Made by a program: the position numbers and the translations under genes
NCBI RefSeq assembly: GCF_018390535.1
Contig: NZ_JAHBBW010000004.1
Span: 295,575-359,574 of the forward strand
Length of the DNA stretch: 64,000 nucleotides
Direction of reading: 5' to 3'
DNA from: Bacteroides propionicigenes
Lineage (GTDB): Bacteria > Bacteroidota > Bacteroidia > Bacteroidales > Bacteroidaceae
Notes under the pieces: model-generated
Told to the model about the DNA's origin: nothing
Databases searched by the model: none
Seen by the model: only the letters and a program-made list of their open reading frames with translations
Part shown: positions 34,376-43,105 of the stretch, piece after piece
Numbering within the stretch: the stretch's first letter is position 1
Layout of the letters: each line of letters begins with the position of its first letter

Positions 34376-35650
34376 ATGAGAAGTACATTTTCGACAATCT
34401 TCTACCTCAAACGACAGGTAGTGAAAAAGGACGGTACGGTGCCCATCATGGGGCGTATCACGGTGGACGGGACACAGACGCAATTCAGTTGCAAGCTGAC
34501 TATCGACCCTAAGATTTGGGAAACCAAGACGGGACGGGCAACGGGCAGGAGCACCGTTGCGTTAGAAACCAACCGTATGCTGGACAAAATCCGGGTGAAG
34601 ATAAACACCCACTATCAGGAAATCATGGACAGGGACAACTTTGTCACGGCTGAAAAGGTAAAGAACGCTTTCTTGGGGTTGGAGCACCGATGCCACACGT
34701 TGATGAAAGTCTATGAGCAATTCACCGCCGACTATGCCAAGATGGTGGAAGCCGGGATGAAGTCCAAGAAGTCATACGAGAAATACCTTGTGGTGTACAA
34801 ACACTTGAAAAAGTTTCTGATGCAACGCTACCATGTGCAGGACATCGCCTTGAAGGAACTGACCCAGTCGTTCATCATGGACTTCGACATGTTCCTGCGC
34901 ACGGAAAAGCATTGTTGCAACAATACCGTGTGGATTTACGTCTGTCCGCTCCGCACGATGGTTTCGGTAGCCATCAGCAACGAGTGGTTAGTGCGTGATC
35001 CTTTCCACGATTACGAAATCAAGAAGGAGGATACGGTTCGCACATTTCTCACTAAAGAGGAAATCCAACTCTTGATGGACGGAAAGCTGAAAAACGCCAA
35101 GCAGGAACTCTACCGCGATATGTTCCTGTTCTGCATCTTCACGGGATTAAGCTTTTCGGATATGCGCAATCTGAGAGAGGAGAACATCGTGACTTATTTC
35201 GATGAGCACCAATGGATAAAAATCAACCGCCAAAAGACGGGAGTGGAATCAAATATCCGTCTGCTTGATGTTCCCCTCCGCATTTTGGAAAAGTACAGGG
35301 GATTAAGCGAAGACGGCAGAATATTTCCCGTTCCGCATTATATGACGTGTCTTCACGGCATTCGTTCCGTAGCCAAAAGATGCGGTATCACGAAGTCATT
35401 CGGCTGGCATGTCTCGAGACATACCGCCGCGACCACCGTGCTGTTATCCAACGGAGTACCGATTGAAACGGTCAGTTCCATACTCGGTCACAAGAATATT
35501 TCCACGACTCAAATTTACGCGAAAATCACCAAGGAAAAGCTCAACCAAGACATGGAGAATCTGGAAAAACGATTGGGGAATATTGAAAGCTTCCTGCCGG
35601 ATTCACTCAAAAACGGAAAGGAGGACAATGTATGTGGCGCGACACGATAA
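34376..35650 (+). CDS. Tyrosine recombinase/integrase, CTnDOT IntDOT type
   Basis: 424 residues. An arm-binding N-terminal domain (about 1-100) and a SAM-like core-binding domain (about 105-210) precede the catalytic domain. Active-site residues: K287, H345, R348 (WHVSRH), H372 (LGHKN) and nucleophile Y381 (TQIYAK). The first catalytic Arg is replaced by S259 in FTGLSFSDM. The same replacement is known in the CTnDOT integrase family, so it is a family trait and not a defect. Its stop overlaps the next gene's ATG (TAATG). It should integrate the island that follows. Confidence 0.9.
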   Translation: MRSTFSTIFYLKRQVVKKDGTVPIMGRITVDGTQTQFSCKLTIDPKIWETKTGRATGRSTVALETNRMLDKIRVKINTHYQEIMDRDNFVTAEKVKNAFLGLEHRCHTLMKVYEQFTADYAKMVEAGMKSKKSYEKYLVVYKHLKKFLMQRYHVQDIALKELTQSFIMDFDMFLRTEKHCCNNTVWIYVCPLRTMVSVAISNEWLVRDPFHDYEIKKEDTVRTFLTKEEIQLLMDGKLKNAKQELYRDMFLFCIFTGLSFSDMRNLREENIVTYFDEHQWIKINRQKTGVESNIRLLDVPLRILEKYRGLSEDGRIFPVPHYMTCLHGIRSVAKRCGITKSFGWHVSRHTAATTVLLSNGVPIETVSSILGHKNISTTQIYAKITKEKLNQDMENLEKRLGNIESFLPDSLKNGKEDNVCGATR

Positions 35651-36003
35651 TGGTAGAAGAAGATAACCGTATTGTCGCCACGGGTGGCAATGGGTGGATG
35701 AATGCCGGGGAGATAGCCGACCTTTTCAACATTACGGCGGCAAGTGTGAACCGTGCCGTGAAGCAGGTGTTGAAAGCGGACGTATTGAACGATTACGAGG
35801 TGGTGAAGTTCGTCCGTTTGGATAACGGATTGCTGATGGAGTTCTATTCGCTGGAACTCATCATCGTGTTGTCCTACAAATGGAACACGTTTTACACCAA
35901 CCTTTTCCGCAAATGGATGATGAAACGTATGTTTGAGTCAAGGAAAGAAATCATCCCCATGTTCCTATCCTCCGCACAATCGGACAGAGAGGAATTCTGT
36001 TGA
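35650..36003 (+). CDS. RhuM-like / HTH small protein of mobile element
   Basis: 117 residues from the ATG at 35650, which overlaps the integrase stop (TAATG); a slightly longer frame begins upstream inside the integrase gene. MNAGEIADLFNITAASVNRAVKQVL is a clear helix-turn-helix; FYSLELIIVLSYKWNTF resembles RhuM-family proteins. It is probably co-expressed with the integrase, perhaps as a regulator. Function not established. Confidence 0.6.
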   Translation: MVEEDNRIVATGGNGWMNAGEIADLFNITAASVNRAVKQVLKADVLNDYEVVKFVRLDNGLLMEFYSLELIIVLSYKWNTFYTNLFRKWMMKRMFESRKEIIPMFLSSAQSDREEFC

Positions 36004-36037
36004 AGAAAATATGTCAATGATTCTAATACAACAATAT

Positions 36038-36080
36038 CATCCTCATTACGAGTTCCCTTTTGTAACTCGTAATGAGGATG
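36038..36080. repeat. 17-bp perfect hairpin
   Basis: Arms 36038-36054 and 36064-36080 pair perfectly over 17 bp (CATCCTCATTACGAGTT and its complement) with a 9-base loop. It lies between the end of the rightward integrase pair and the end of the leftward nuclease operon, so a role in termination for convergent transcripts is likely, although no T-run follows. Confidence 0.75.
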
Positions 36081-36146
36081 CCCGACAAAACACACTGCAG
36101 GTCTCTATTATGTCGGAACTTGCTAGTGTGAGGGGTGTATGATTAC

Positions 36147-37391
36147 TTACAATTCATCAAACTTTTGAACGAACCCATTAACGATGGATACCATATGTTG
36201 AATATATTCTTTACGCTTTTGAGGAGAAATTAACTTGTATGTTGGCGTTGTTCCATCTAAATCACTGAAGCAAAATGCAAGTTCACCAGATTCTGAATTA
36301 AAATATTTGTAATAAAGCCAATATTCATTTGAATCGCCATCAGATTGCTCTACCGAATTTAATGCTTTGACTTTATCTTTTATGACTTTAGAGAATTTGC
36401 CATTAGAATTGCTTATCCCATAACAAATAAAGTCATCATAATCACAATTTATCCCTAATGGAATACCAGACTGTGAAGTAAAATACAAGTTGAAATAAAC
36501 TTGCCTTTTCCGTGGTCCACCATGAACTGCATCATCTATCAACTCGTTTTCAATTTCTTCAGTTATAGTGTACCCTGCCAGAACCAATGCATCAGACAAC
36601 TCTTTCCAAAAGTCGTGAATGGTATGCCACTGAATATGTTTGAAATTCTTTATCAAGAACATCGCGCTTTCCAAGTTGTCGGCATTTTTACCGACAATGT
36701 TCATAAGTTCTATTCTTTCAGAAACGGAAGATTCGTTATTTGTCATTTTTTGCAGTAGGTTTATATATTGGTTTATAGACTCCCGAAGTATCGGTTTAGC
36801 ATAGCTTTCTTTGGCACACTCCTTCAGCCACTCAATGATTTCAGAACCGTAAGAAATACACTGTACTTTTTCCACCAATTCGGGATATTTTCCGCTTGTG
36901 GAAACACTTTCTTCTGTCGGTTCGTGTTGGTCGAGCGTAAGATAATAGATGTCGATATTATCCTTTGAATACCCTTCTTCCAAAGCTTCCCGATAATATT
37001 TTTCAAGTTGCCCTTCTCCTTCGTGGTTGCTATCCGTTGCGTCTATCTTGTTTTCAATAATCACCGCAGACTCATTTCCCTTGCGAATAAAGATGTCTAT
37101 ATGCTTAAATTCTGAGGGATTTAAGTAGTTGGGCGATATAGATATTTCGGCATCGTCCACTTGCATATTACTTTCTACCACTCCAAGAAATAAGGAAAGA
37201 AATGTGTTTCCCATTTTGTGTGGTGCTCTCGGGTCAAGCAGAACAGAGATAAACCGGGAGTGTAGGTTCTTCTCATCTCGCTCATTCAGCAAAATGGGAA
37301 ACAGATTAAATGTTTCCTCTTTGCTTTGTCGTTCGAGTAGTTTCAATCGCAAAATATTAACTTCTTGGAGAAGAAAATCAACGTGGTTCAT
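36147..37391 (-). CDS. PD-(D/E)XK nuclease-superfamily protein (PDDEXK_4 type)
   Basis: 414 residues. The N-terminal EETFNLFPILLNERDEKNLH followed by SRFISVLLDPRAPHKMGNTF is typical of the PDDEXK_4 family. The nuclease core appears as FKHIDIFIRKGNESAVIIENKIDA, giving the D-(x)n-E-x-K catalytic pattern, near residues 95-117. The C-terminal half (about 220-410) is a helical/beta region of unknown role. Third gene of a minus-strand operon with a PUA-like protein and a DUF262 protein, 52 bp after the former. Likely a defence nuclease. Confidence 0.78.
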   Translation of the reverse strand: MNHVDFLLQEVNILRLKLLERQSKEETFNLFPILLNERDEKNLHSRFISVLLDPRAPHKMGNTFLSLFLGVVESNMQVDDAEISISPNYLNPSEFKHIDIFIRKGNESAVIIENKIDATDSNHEGEGQLEKYYREALEEGYSKDNIDIYYLTLDQHEPTEESVSTSGKYPELVEKVQCISYGSEIIEWLKECAKESYAKPILRESINQYINLLQKMTNNESSVSERIELMNIVGKNADNLESAMFLIKNFKHIQWHTIHDFWKELSDALVLAGYTITEEIENELIDDAVHGGPRKRQVYFNLYFTSQSGIPLGINCDYDDFICYGISNSNGKFSKVIKDKVKALNSVEQSDGDSNEYWLYYKYFNSESGELAFCFSDLDGTTPTYKLISPQKRKEYIQHMVSIVNGFVQKFDEL

Positions 37392-37443
37392 ATTATCGAG
37401 AAATTAAGGCAAGATTATTTTTCTGATTCAAACACATAATTTG

Positions 37444-37785
37444 TTAGCAATTTATGTAAGCGACCGGGTTTTGACTTTTGGGGTTGATTACGTTCCATAC
37501 GCATTTACCAATGTATGGTGATTCGGATAATTCAGTACCCTCAAATTCATACCGATTTGACCATTTAGGATTTTCTGATTTATACCAACGTATTGGTTGG
37601 AAAACAGCCACCACTATTCCATGCACAATGGCAAAAACGAGGTTGGATTTTTCCGCCCGTTCTTTACTAAGCACCCAGTAATGACGTGCGCGGTCATAGT
37701 TGTCGGCACGTTCACTATTATCGTAGGTCTTGCTGATATTGACACATACGATATGGTCGTTGGGGTTAATCTGTATATATTCCAT
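37444..37785 (-). CDS. PUA/EVE-like small protein
   Basis: 113 residues from the ATG at 37785, which is 4 bp after the DUF262 stop; the longer frame would need a TTG. RARHYWVLSKERAEKSNLVFAIVHGIV, AVFQPIRWYK, YEFEGTEL and GKCVWNVIN follow the pattern of small PUA/ASCH/EVE-fold proteins, whose relatives bind modified bases in DNA or RNA. The tight coupling with a GmrSD-like restriction protein suggests a sensor or specificity role. The family assignment is from pattern memory and is moderate. Confidence 0.55.
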   Translation of the reverse strand: MEYIQINPNDHIVCVNISKTYDNSERADNYDRARHYWVLSKERAEKSNLVFAIVHGIVVAVFQPIRWYKSENPKWSNRYEFEGTELSESPYIGKCVWNVINPKSQNPVAYINC

Positions 37786-37789
37786 AAGA

Positions 37790-39601
37790 TTAAGCGTCAA
37801 AGATAAACTTACTGATACGTTTTACCGCTTCTTCGGTTGCCTTTTCTATATCATCTTTCTCCCATCGGTCTTTTGGGTATTTGGCAAGGTCAAGGGCAAA
37901 GCCGAAGCTGCTACCTACATAACCCGACTTGCTCGACAATGTGCTTCCTTTCTTTGTCTTGAACCAATCATTGCCGATAGTCTTGTTGATTATTTCCTCC
38001 AAAAGAATTTTGTTGCCAAGTTGATTGACGAGGACTGCAAATTCTTCGGGGTCTTCTATACCTGCATCAATGCGGATAATCTCGATGTTATGACCGCTTG
38101 CGGGCATAATGTGTTCTACATTGGTTCTCTCATCTATGTCGTAATATCTGTGTTGTTCCTTGGCATAGAGATATTCATTCAGATAGACAAGTATGTTCTT
38201 TTGGTACTCGCGCAAATCATCTTCTACGTCTTTGGGCTTCCATGTGTTATTGATATGTCGGTTGAAATTTTCGATAATTTCAGCCAATGAATATGAAGGC
38301 TTCACCAAATTAAAGTTCTCGTTAAAGAGGAAAGTCTTGAATTTGGATGCGGAATAACCTGCATCGCCTACTTCAATAATAGCGAATAGACGGAGCAAGC
38401 ACTCTGCAAATGGAGTAACTGTTTCTTTTGTCAGCATTGACACGTCATATCTAAATAGATAGGAAACAAGGAACAGTTTGAAGTTTTCATTGAATTTCAA
38501 TAGCAACTTGATTACAGGGAAATCTTTTATTGCTTCCCAAATATCAAGGATTTTCTTGAATGAGGCGCAAAGAGGAAGTGGTTCAGTCAACAACTCGGGG
38601 TGTTCGGTCAGATAATATTTGCGCAAACCGGGTGTTGTAACCTCGTTTTGCTTGTAGTGGGCTTTTGCCGCACGGTTTATGTACATGAATTGTTGGAGCA
38701 CACCGTCAATATCCACAATCTTCTTCTGCGCAAGTTGGTTGGCTGCGGCATTGATTTTCTGCCACTCGGCAATGAAAGCATCTTTGCCGTCATCACCGGC
38801 ACGAGAGTAAAGTTGTGCCGAGATAATGTCGGCATCTGAAAGCGGCATACCTGTAGAGTTCAACGAGTTGAACATCGTTATCGCTTGTTCTATCTGCCAA
38901 CTCTTGATTTCGATAATCTGGCACTTTGACAAGAATATCTTGGCAAAATTGTTTAGATTGGATTCTTTATACTTCGAGAGGCAATCGAAGAAGTACTTGA
39001 AGTTGCGGAAGAAGTTGGTATATTTATTATCTTTCTGTTTGCGAGGAAACTTGTGAACAGATCGCTCTGCTTCTTTGAAATTTTCCGCTTCAATGATTAG
39101 GCGAAAATCATCTTTGTACAATTCGTTGATAGAATTGTTTTCAAGAATGGTAATGCCGCGTGCGTTATCCCAATTGGCTTTCATATCCACCTGCTTGTCA
39201 TCATCAGCCTTATAAAGTATTCGGCAAATGGTGTCATAGCTTCTATTCAAACCCATAAACAAAGCCGCTGTGTCAGGACTGAAATTGAAATTGTCTAAAA
39301 GGTCTTTCAGACAAAGTTGCAAAGCCTTAAGAAGCAGGAGAAAAGTAGTGGTTCTCTGTTGTCCGTCAATAAGGCTTAAATGATTGGGTGTAGAACAATC
39401 AATGATTACAGTACCGAAGAAATAAGGGTCTTCAGCGTCTGAATCAATGAATGTTTCGATGTCTTGCCAAAGTTTTGCACAATGCAACGTAGTCCATGAG
39501 TAGGCACGTTGGTATTGAGGAATCTCGAAAATGTCATCACGCTCCAATAGGGTGTATTCGCTGATGAGCCGTAGCTTGGGTTCTATATTTTTTGTTGCCA
39601 T
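37790..39601 (-). CDS. GmrSD-like type IV restriction protein (DUF262 + DUF1524)
   Basis: 603 residues from the ATG at 39601; a longer frame starting TTG at 39652 looks like leader. The DUF262 part has IPQYQRAYSW near 28-37 and the diagnostic DGQQRTTT near 80-87, a DNA/NTP-binding ParB-like domain. The C-terminal DUF1524 part has NVEHIMPASG with the HNH-type His and LGNKILLEEIINKTIG, the usual Asn. Single-chain GmrSD/BrxU enzymes cleave modified phage DNA using nucleotide hydrolysis. It is the first gene of a three-gene operon. Substrate specificity is unknown. Confidence 0.85.
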   Translation of the reverse strand: MATKNIEPKLRLISEYTLLERDDIFEIPQYQRAYSWTTLHCAKLWQDIETFIDSDAEDPYFFGTVIIDCSTPNHLSLIDGQQRTTTFLLLLKALQLCLKDLLDNFNFSPDTAALFMGLNRSYDTICRILYKADDDKQVDMKANWDNARGITILENNSINELYKDDFRLIIEAENFKEAERSVHKFPRKQKDNKYTNFFRNFKYFFDCLSKYKESNLNNFAKIFLSKCQIIEIKSWQIEQAITMFNSLNSTGMPLSDADIISAQLYSRAGDDGKDAFIAEWQKINAAANQLAQKKIVDIDGVLQQFMYINRAAKAHYKQNEVTTPGLRKYYLTEHPELLTEPLPLCASFKKILDIWEAIKDFPVIKLLLKFNENFKLFLVSYLFRYDVSMLTKETVTPFAECLLRLFAIIEVGDAGYSASKFKTFLFNENFNLVKPSYSLAEIIENFNRHINNTWKPKDVEDDLREYQKNILVYLNEYLYAKEQHRYYDIDERTNVEHIMPASGHNIEIIRIDAGIEDPEEFAVLVNQLGNKILLEEIINKTIGNDWFKTKKGSTLSSKSGYVGSSFGFALDLAKYPKDRWEKDDIEKATEEAVKRISKFIFDA

Positions 39602-39890
39602 ATTTATGGAATAAAGCAAAAACTCCTTCGCTATCCCTGCGAGGCTGACCAAAGCCTATGAGATGAGCGAAGGAGATTCGTATGTTGTTTCAATTGTTTT
39701 CTCAGGTCATTAGCAGTCCGATAATGAGTGCAAAGGTAGCGATTCTTATCGGTTTTCCCTTGCTCTTTAGGAAATAAGTTTAGTAAGGGAAGCGATTGGT
39801 GAACTCTTCAAATCCATTCAACACAAGATATCGTTGGCTTTGGAATTATCCAACTTCGGAGGATAATTCAGTTCCCTGCAAGGGCAAGGC

Positions 39891-39928
39891 GTTTTGAGTT
39901 ACCCGAATCGTTTCGGGTAACTCAAAAC
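39891..39928. repeat. 17-bp perfect hairpin with tetraloop
   Basis: Arms 39891-39907 and 39912-39928 (GTTTTGAGTTACCCGAA and complement), loop TCGT. It is upstream of the defence operon and similar in size to the hairpin at its 3' side (36038). An 8-bp pair GTCTGAAA/TTTCAGAC follows near 39964-40000. Confidence 0.8.
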
Positions 39929-40456
39929 ATACCTTGCTGTGTTCTTTGACGAACATAAAAATCCGTCTGAAACGGATTGAGAGTAGCCGTCATTTCAGAC
40001 AGTGTAATCTGTAACAACTGTAATTGACATATTGCTTTTGTAATTGATGGAAAATGTGATAGATATATAACATTGCCTACTTTATTAATTTACTGATTGA
40101 TAAGTATATCGTATTGTGAATTGCAAAAATTACCATTCTATTGAAAATGTTACCAAGTGACCAACCGCACGATTGTTGTTCCTATCAAGAAATTGAAAAT
40201 ATAGCCAACATATCCATATACTGATTACATAGTAGGACAGCATCATTATGATAGACAATATCAACCAAAAGTGCAGTCAGCTTAAAATGCCCCGATGGTC
40301 GTAGTAGGATTCTTAATGCGGCTCTAAGAGCGGAGGGAGTCGAGTTTCCAAACTTCCGTTTCTTGTTTATCCGACATTTTTTTATGCGTTTTCTTTTCGC
40401 ATCGGTCGTTTTCGTTTCGGGTGCTCTAAAAAGGTCGGGATTAGAAGATGCAAGGT

Positions 40457-40511
40457 TTTTCGGAAGAAATACTACCCGAAAGGATTGAGGCGTGGAGATT
40501 TCTTCCGAAAA
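40457..40511. repeat. 14-bp inverted repeat
   Basis: TTTTCGGAAGAAAT at 40457-40470 and its exact complement at 40498-40511, 27 bp apart, inside the doubtful ORF region. Confidence 0.7.
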
Positions 40512-41124
40512 CAGAAGGCTTGACCTTGCTTCTTCGTAAAATCCCGGAATTACCTTTGCACCCCAAACGGAAATGACTGTCTGATGCGATGGGCAGAAAA
40601 CGTATTCCGTGGAGGATAAACAGAGAGAAACGGATGAACCGATTGATAAGGAAGTCCATACATCATAAGCAAGGACAGTATTCTGCCAAAACAATTCCAA
40701 AAAAACGCAAAGAAATCACTCGAATATCTGCAGAAAAGTATTATTTTTGTAATCAGTAGAGTTGATTGAAGTCTTGCAAAACATGGAATACCGAAGCATT
40801 CTGTATCTAACTAAATCGTAACCTTTTAAGGTTTGTAACTCACAAAGAGACTATCTAACTCGTTTACTTTCAATTACTACAAGAAAAGTTAGTAACTTCA
40901 ATCTACATAGCACTAAGATACCAAAGTAAAATGCCGATAATCATATCGACACCATTAGACATCTATCTGAAAAAAAACTAAAAATAATGATTTATAGATT
41001 ATAATTACTACATTTGTCTTGATGTTGATAATTGCTATATGTTACTTCACTATTCTCTGAATAGACATACTAATTTATGCATACTCCAGTAAAATCGACA
41101 TAACAGTTGCCTTAAATAAAAATA

Positions 41125-41387
41125 ACCCGTTGGCGAAATTAAATATCTGATGCTTAAAAAGTTACACATATCACCGACTATTAACACATTAGTAGTACTC
41201 AAACTATTAATATTGAATCAACATATACATATTCGCAAATTTTTTCGACATATGCAAACATCTTGCGGGAAACTTAGTCAGCGAAAACTACGGAATGGGT
41301 TATTACCATTCTTCAATAAATTAACAAACAAAATAACGTACCCATTAACAGAGTTAAATACGCAATAAATCACCTCCGCCAACGGGT
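41125..41387. repeat. Spaced 11-bp inverted repeat upstream of sigma gene
   Basis: ACCCGTTGGCG at 41125-41135 and CGCCAACGGGT at 41377-41387 are exact complements 241 bp apart and GC-rich in an AT-rich region, just before the ECF sigma gene. It may be a long-range RNA stem in the leader or a recombination site. No consensus promoter was found between the arms. Confidence 0.5.
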
Positions 41388-41406
41388 AGAAATATTATTA
41401 TTAAAC

Positions 41407-41946
41407 ATGAGTGATTTTAAAGAAATATATGATAAATACTATAATAAATCTATTATGTTTGCTTTTTATTATGTACGTGACAATTGTATTGCTGAAGATA
41501 TAGCTTCAGATTCGCTTGTTAAATTATGGCAAGTAATGACAAAAGAATCTGTTGAAAATATACCATGCTTATTAATGACAATTATCAAGAATAAAGCACT
41601 GGATTATCTGAAAGCAAAACAACGTTACGATGAAAGTGTAAAAGAGCTAATGGATTGGCAGCAACAAGAATTGTCTATACGTATTTCTACAATTGAATCA
41701 TGCAACATTGATAATATCTTCTCATGTGAAATTCAAGCAATAGTTTCAAAGACATTGTCTGAGCTTTCTCCTATTTGCAAACAAATTTTTGAAATGAGTC
41801 GATATGAGTGTATGTTAAATAGACAGATAGCAGAAACACTAGGAATAAGCGTAAAATCTGTTGAATATCACATAACTAATGCATTAAAAAAGCTCCGTAT
41901 ATCTTTGGCTGACTACCTGCCAATTATATGCTTTATGATTTATTAA
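41407..41946 (+). CDS. ECF sigma factor of a PUL
   Basis: 179-residue extracytoplasmic-function sigma factor. Region 2 runs from about 5 to 75 (FKEIYDKYYNKSIMFAFYYV, IAEDIASDSLVKLWQ, then KNKALDYLKAKQRYDE). Region 4 is at about 115-170, with SPICKQIFEMSRYECMLNRQ and IAETLGISVKSVEYHITNAL as the helix-turn-helix. With fecR and susCD downstream it should be held by the anti-sigma at the membrane and released when the SusC receptor imports its glycan. Confidence 0.9.
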   Translation: MSDFKEIYDKYYNKSIMFAFYYVRDNCIAEDIASDSLVKLWQVMTKESVENIPCLLMTIIKNKALDYLKAKQRYDESVKELMDWQQQELSIRISTIESCNIDNIFSCEIQAIVSKTLSELSPICKQIFEMSRYECMLNRQIAETLGISVKSVEYHITNALKKLRISLADYLPIICFMIY

Positions 41947-42027
41947 CACACCAATCTGACTTATATATTAGGGTATTGTCATTTATAGTCGTCTATTATA
42001 TAGTTGACAATAAATGGCAATTAAACT

Positions 42028-42966
42028 ATGAAGGATGAACTTTTACTCTTGTTTTTTCAAGGAAAAACAACTAATGAACAGTCTCGTTTAATTACAGAGT
42101 GGTTAGCTTCTGATAAAGAAAATCTAAAATATTATCAGAAGCTATGCCAAATATTTACCATCTCATTTTGGTCTGAAGAGAGGTCTGAACAAAATATTGA
42201 AAAGGCTGCAACTACCAATAAATTATATATTATTAAAAATATTGCACGTATTGCTGCCATATTTTTAATTGGTTTTTTTCTGAATAATTTAATTGATTAT
42301 TATACTGATAAAGAAGAAATCTTGCAAGAACTTTATGTCCCCATTGGACAAAATGCTCAATTGACGTTGGCGGATGGTACACGCGTTTTTATCAATGCAG
42401 GTAGTACACTGAGTTTCCCTAATAATTTTAATACTAGCGAGCGCAAGGTTCATTTGAGTGGTGAAGCCTATTTTGAAGTTAAATCTGACAAAGACAAACC
42501 GTTTGTTGTATCTACTTCACAATACAATATAACAGCCTTAGGTACAACTTTCAATGTTTATGCATATCCTAACAGTAAACAATTTGAGGCTTCACTTTTA
42601 TCCGGTAGTATTAAAGTTGAGAATTGTAATTTGGAAGAAGCTATTTATCTAAAGCCTGATCAACGAGTAGTCTTATCTGATAACCAACTAAAAGTATGTC
42701 CCATTCAAAATAAGAATTATTTCTTATGGTGCAACGGTATTCTATATTTTGATGAACCATTAATGTCAGTTTTCAATAAATTAGAAACTTATTTTGATGT
42801 AACAATAGAAGTAGCTAAGGAATCATCTGTTATAACTACACCACAACGCTTCGTCGGTAAGTTTAGAATGCGCGACGGACTTCAACATATACTTAGTGTA
42901 TTGCAAGTGATGTATTCATTTGCGTATGAATTAGACGACGAAAGTAATACAATATTCATCAAATAA
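42028..42966 (+). CDS. FecR-family anti-sigma factor
   Basis: 312 residues. An N-terminal cytoplasmic sigma-binding part (about 1-70), one transmembrane segment (IIKNIARIAAIFLIGFFLNN, about 70-89), a periplasmic FecR domain (PIGQNAQLTLADGTRVFINA near 111-130, VHLSGEAYFEVKSDKDKPF) and a C-terminal DUF4974-like domain (LYFDEPLMSVFNKLETYFDV). The periplasmic part should contact the STN domain of the SusC protein encoded next. The short gap before it has an inverted repeat (41975-41986 with 42010-42021, 11 of 12 bases). Confidence 0.9.
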   Translation: MKDELLLLFFQGKTTNEQSRLITEWLASDKENLKYYQKLCQIFTISFWSEERSEQNIEKAATTNKLYIIKNIARIAAIFLIGFFLNNLIDYYTDKEEILQELYVPIGQNAQLTLADGTRVFINAGSTLSFPNNFNTSERKVHLSGEAYFEVKSDKDKPFVVSTSQYNITALGTTFNVYAYPNSKQFEASLLSGSIKVENCNLEEAIYLKPDQRVVLSDNQLKVCPIQNKNYFLWCNGILYFDEPLMSVFNKLETYFDVTIEVAKESSVITTPQRFVGKFRMRDGLQHILSVLQVMYSFAYELDDESNTIFIK

Positions 42967-43008
42967 TAAATAAAAAATAATGCCTATGAAGAAATGAGTA
43001 AATAAAAA

Positions 43009-43038
43009 AATCAGTAAGTGCTGCAACACTTACTGATT
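43009..43038. repeat. 12-bp hairpin between fecR and susC
   Basis: AATCAGTAAGTG (43009-43020) and CACTTACTGATT (43027-43038) pair perfectly with a 6-base loop, 67 bp before the susC start. No T-run follows. It could stabilise or attenuate the transcript between the regulator genes and the highly expressed receptor genes. Confidence 0.75.
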
Positions 43039-43105
43039 CGGGACTTAGCACCCCAAAGAAGCTTATAATTTAATTGAAGTACTAAAATCTAATCAATGCA
43101 AAAAT

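Larger units (their letters stand above)
39602..41406. other. Long intergenic stretch between defence operon and PUL
   Basis: No convincing gene. It contains a 17-bp hairpin at 39891-39928, a 14-bp inverted repeat at 40457-40511, and a 171-residue minus-strand frame at 40185-40700. That frame includes KRKRIKKCRINKKRKFGNST, a stretch I associate with recurring spurious ORFs around Bacteroides mobile DNA. A TTTTGTAATCA repeat (40745) marks a possible island end. A -7-like TACATTTG at 41009-41016 may drive the sigma-factor gene, leaving a 380-nt leader. Confidence 0.5.

Noticed and set aside
34376..35650. Local invertase for the capsule promoter
   Set aside because: It is a tyrosine recombinase of the CTnDOT type, 7 kb away and next to its own island; capsule promoter inversion is known to use a serine recombinase acting in trans.
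36147..39601. Classical toxin-antitoxin or type I restriction system
   Set aside because: No HsdM/HsdS or antitoxin-like partner; the DUF262/DUF1524 motifs fit GmrSD-type restriction better.
40185..40700. 171-residue minus-strand ORF
   Set aside because: Low-complexity basic stretch, no domain and no signal; similar frames recur around Bacteroides mobile DNA. Kept only as part of the gap description.
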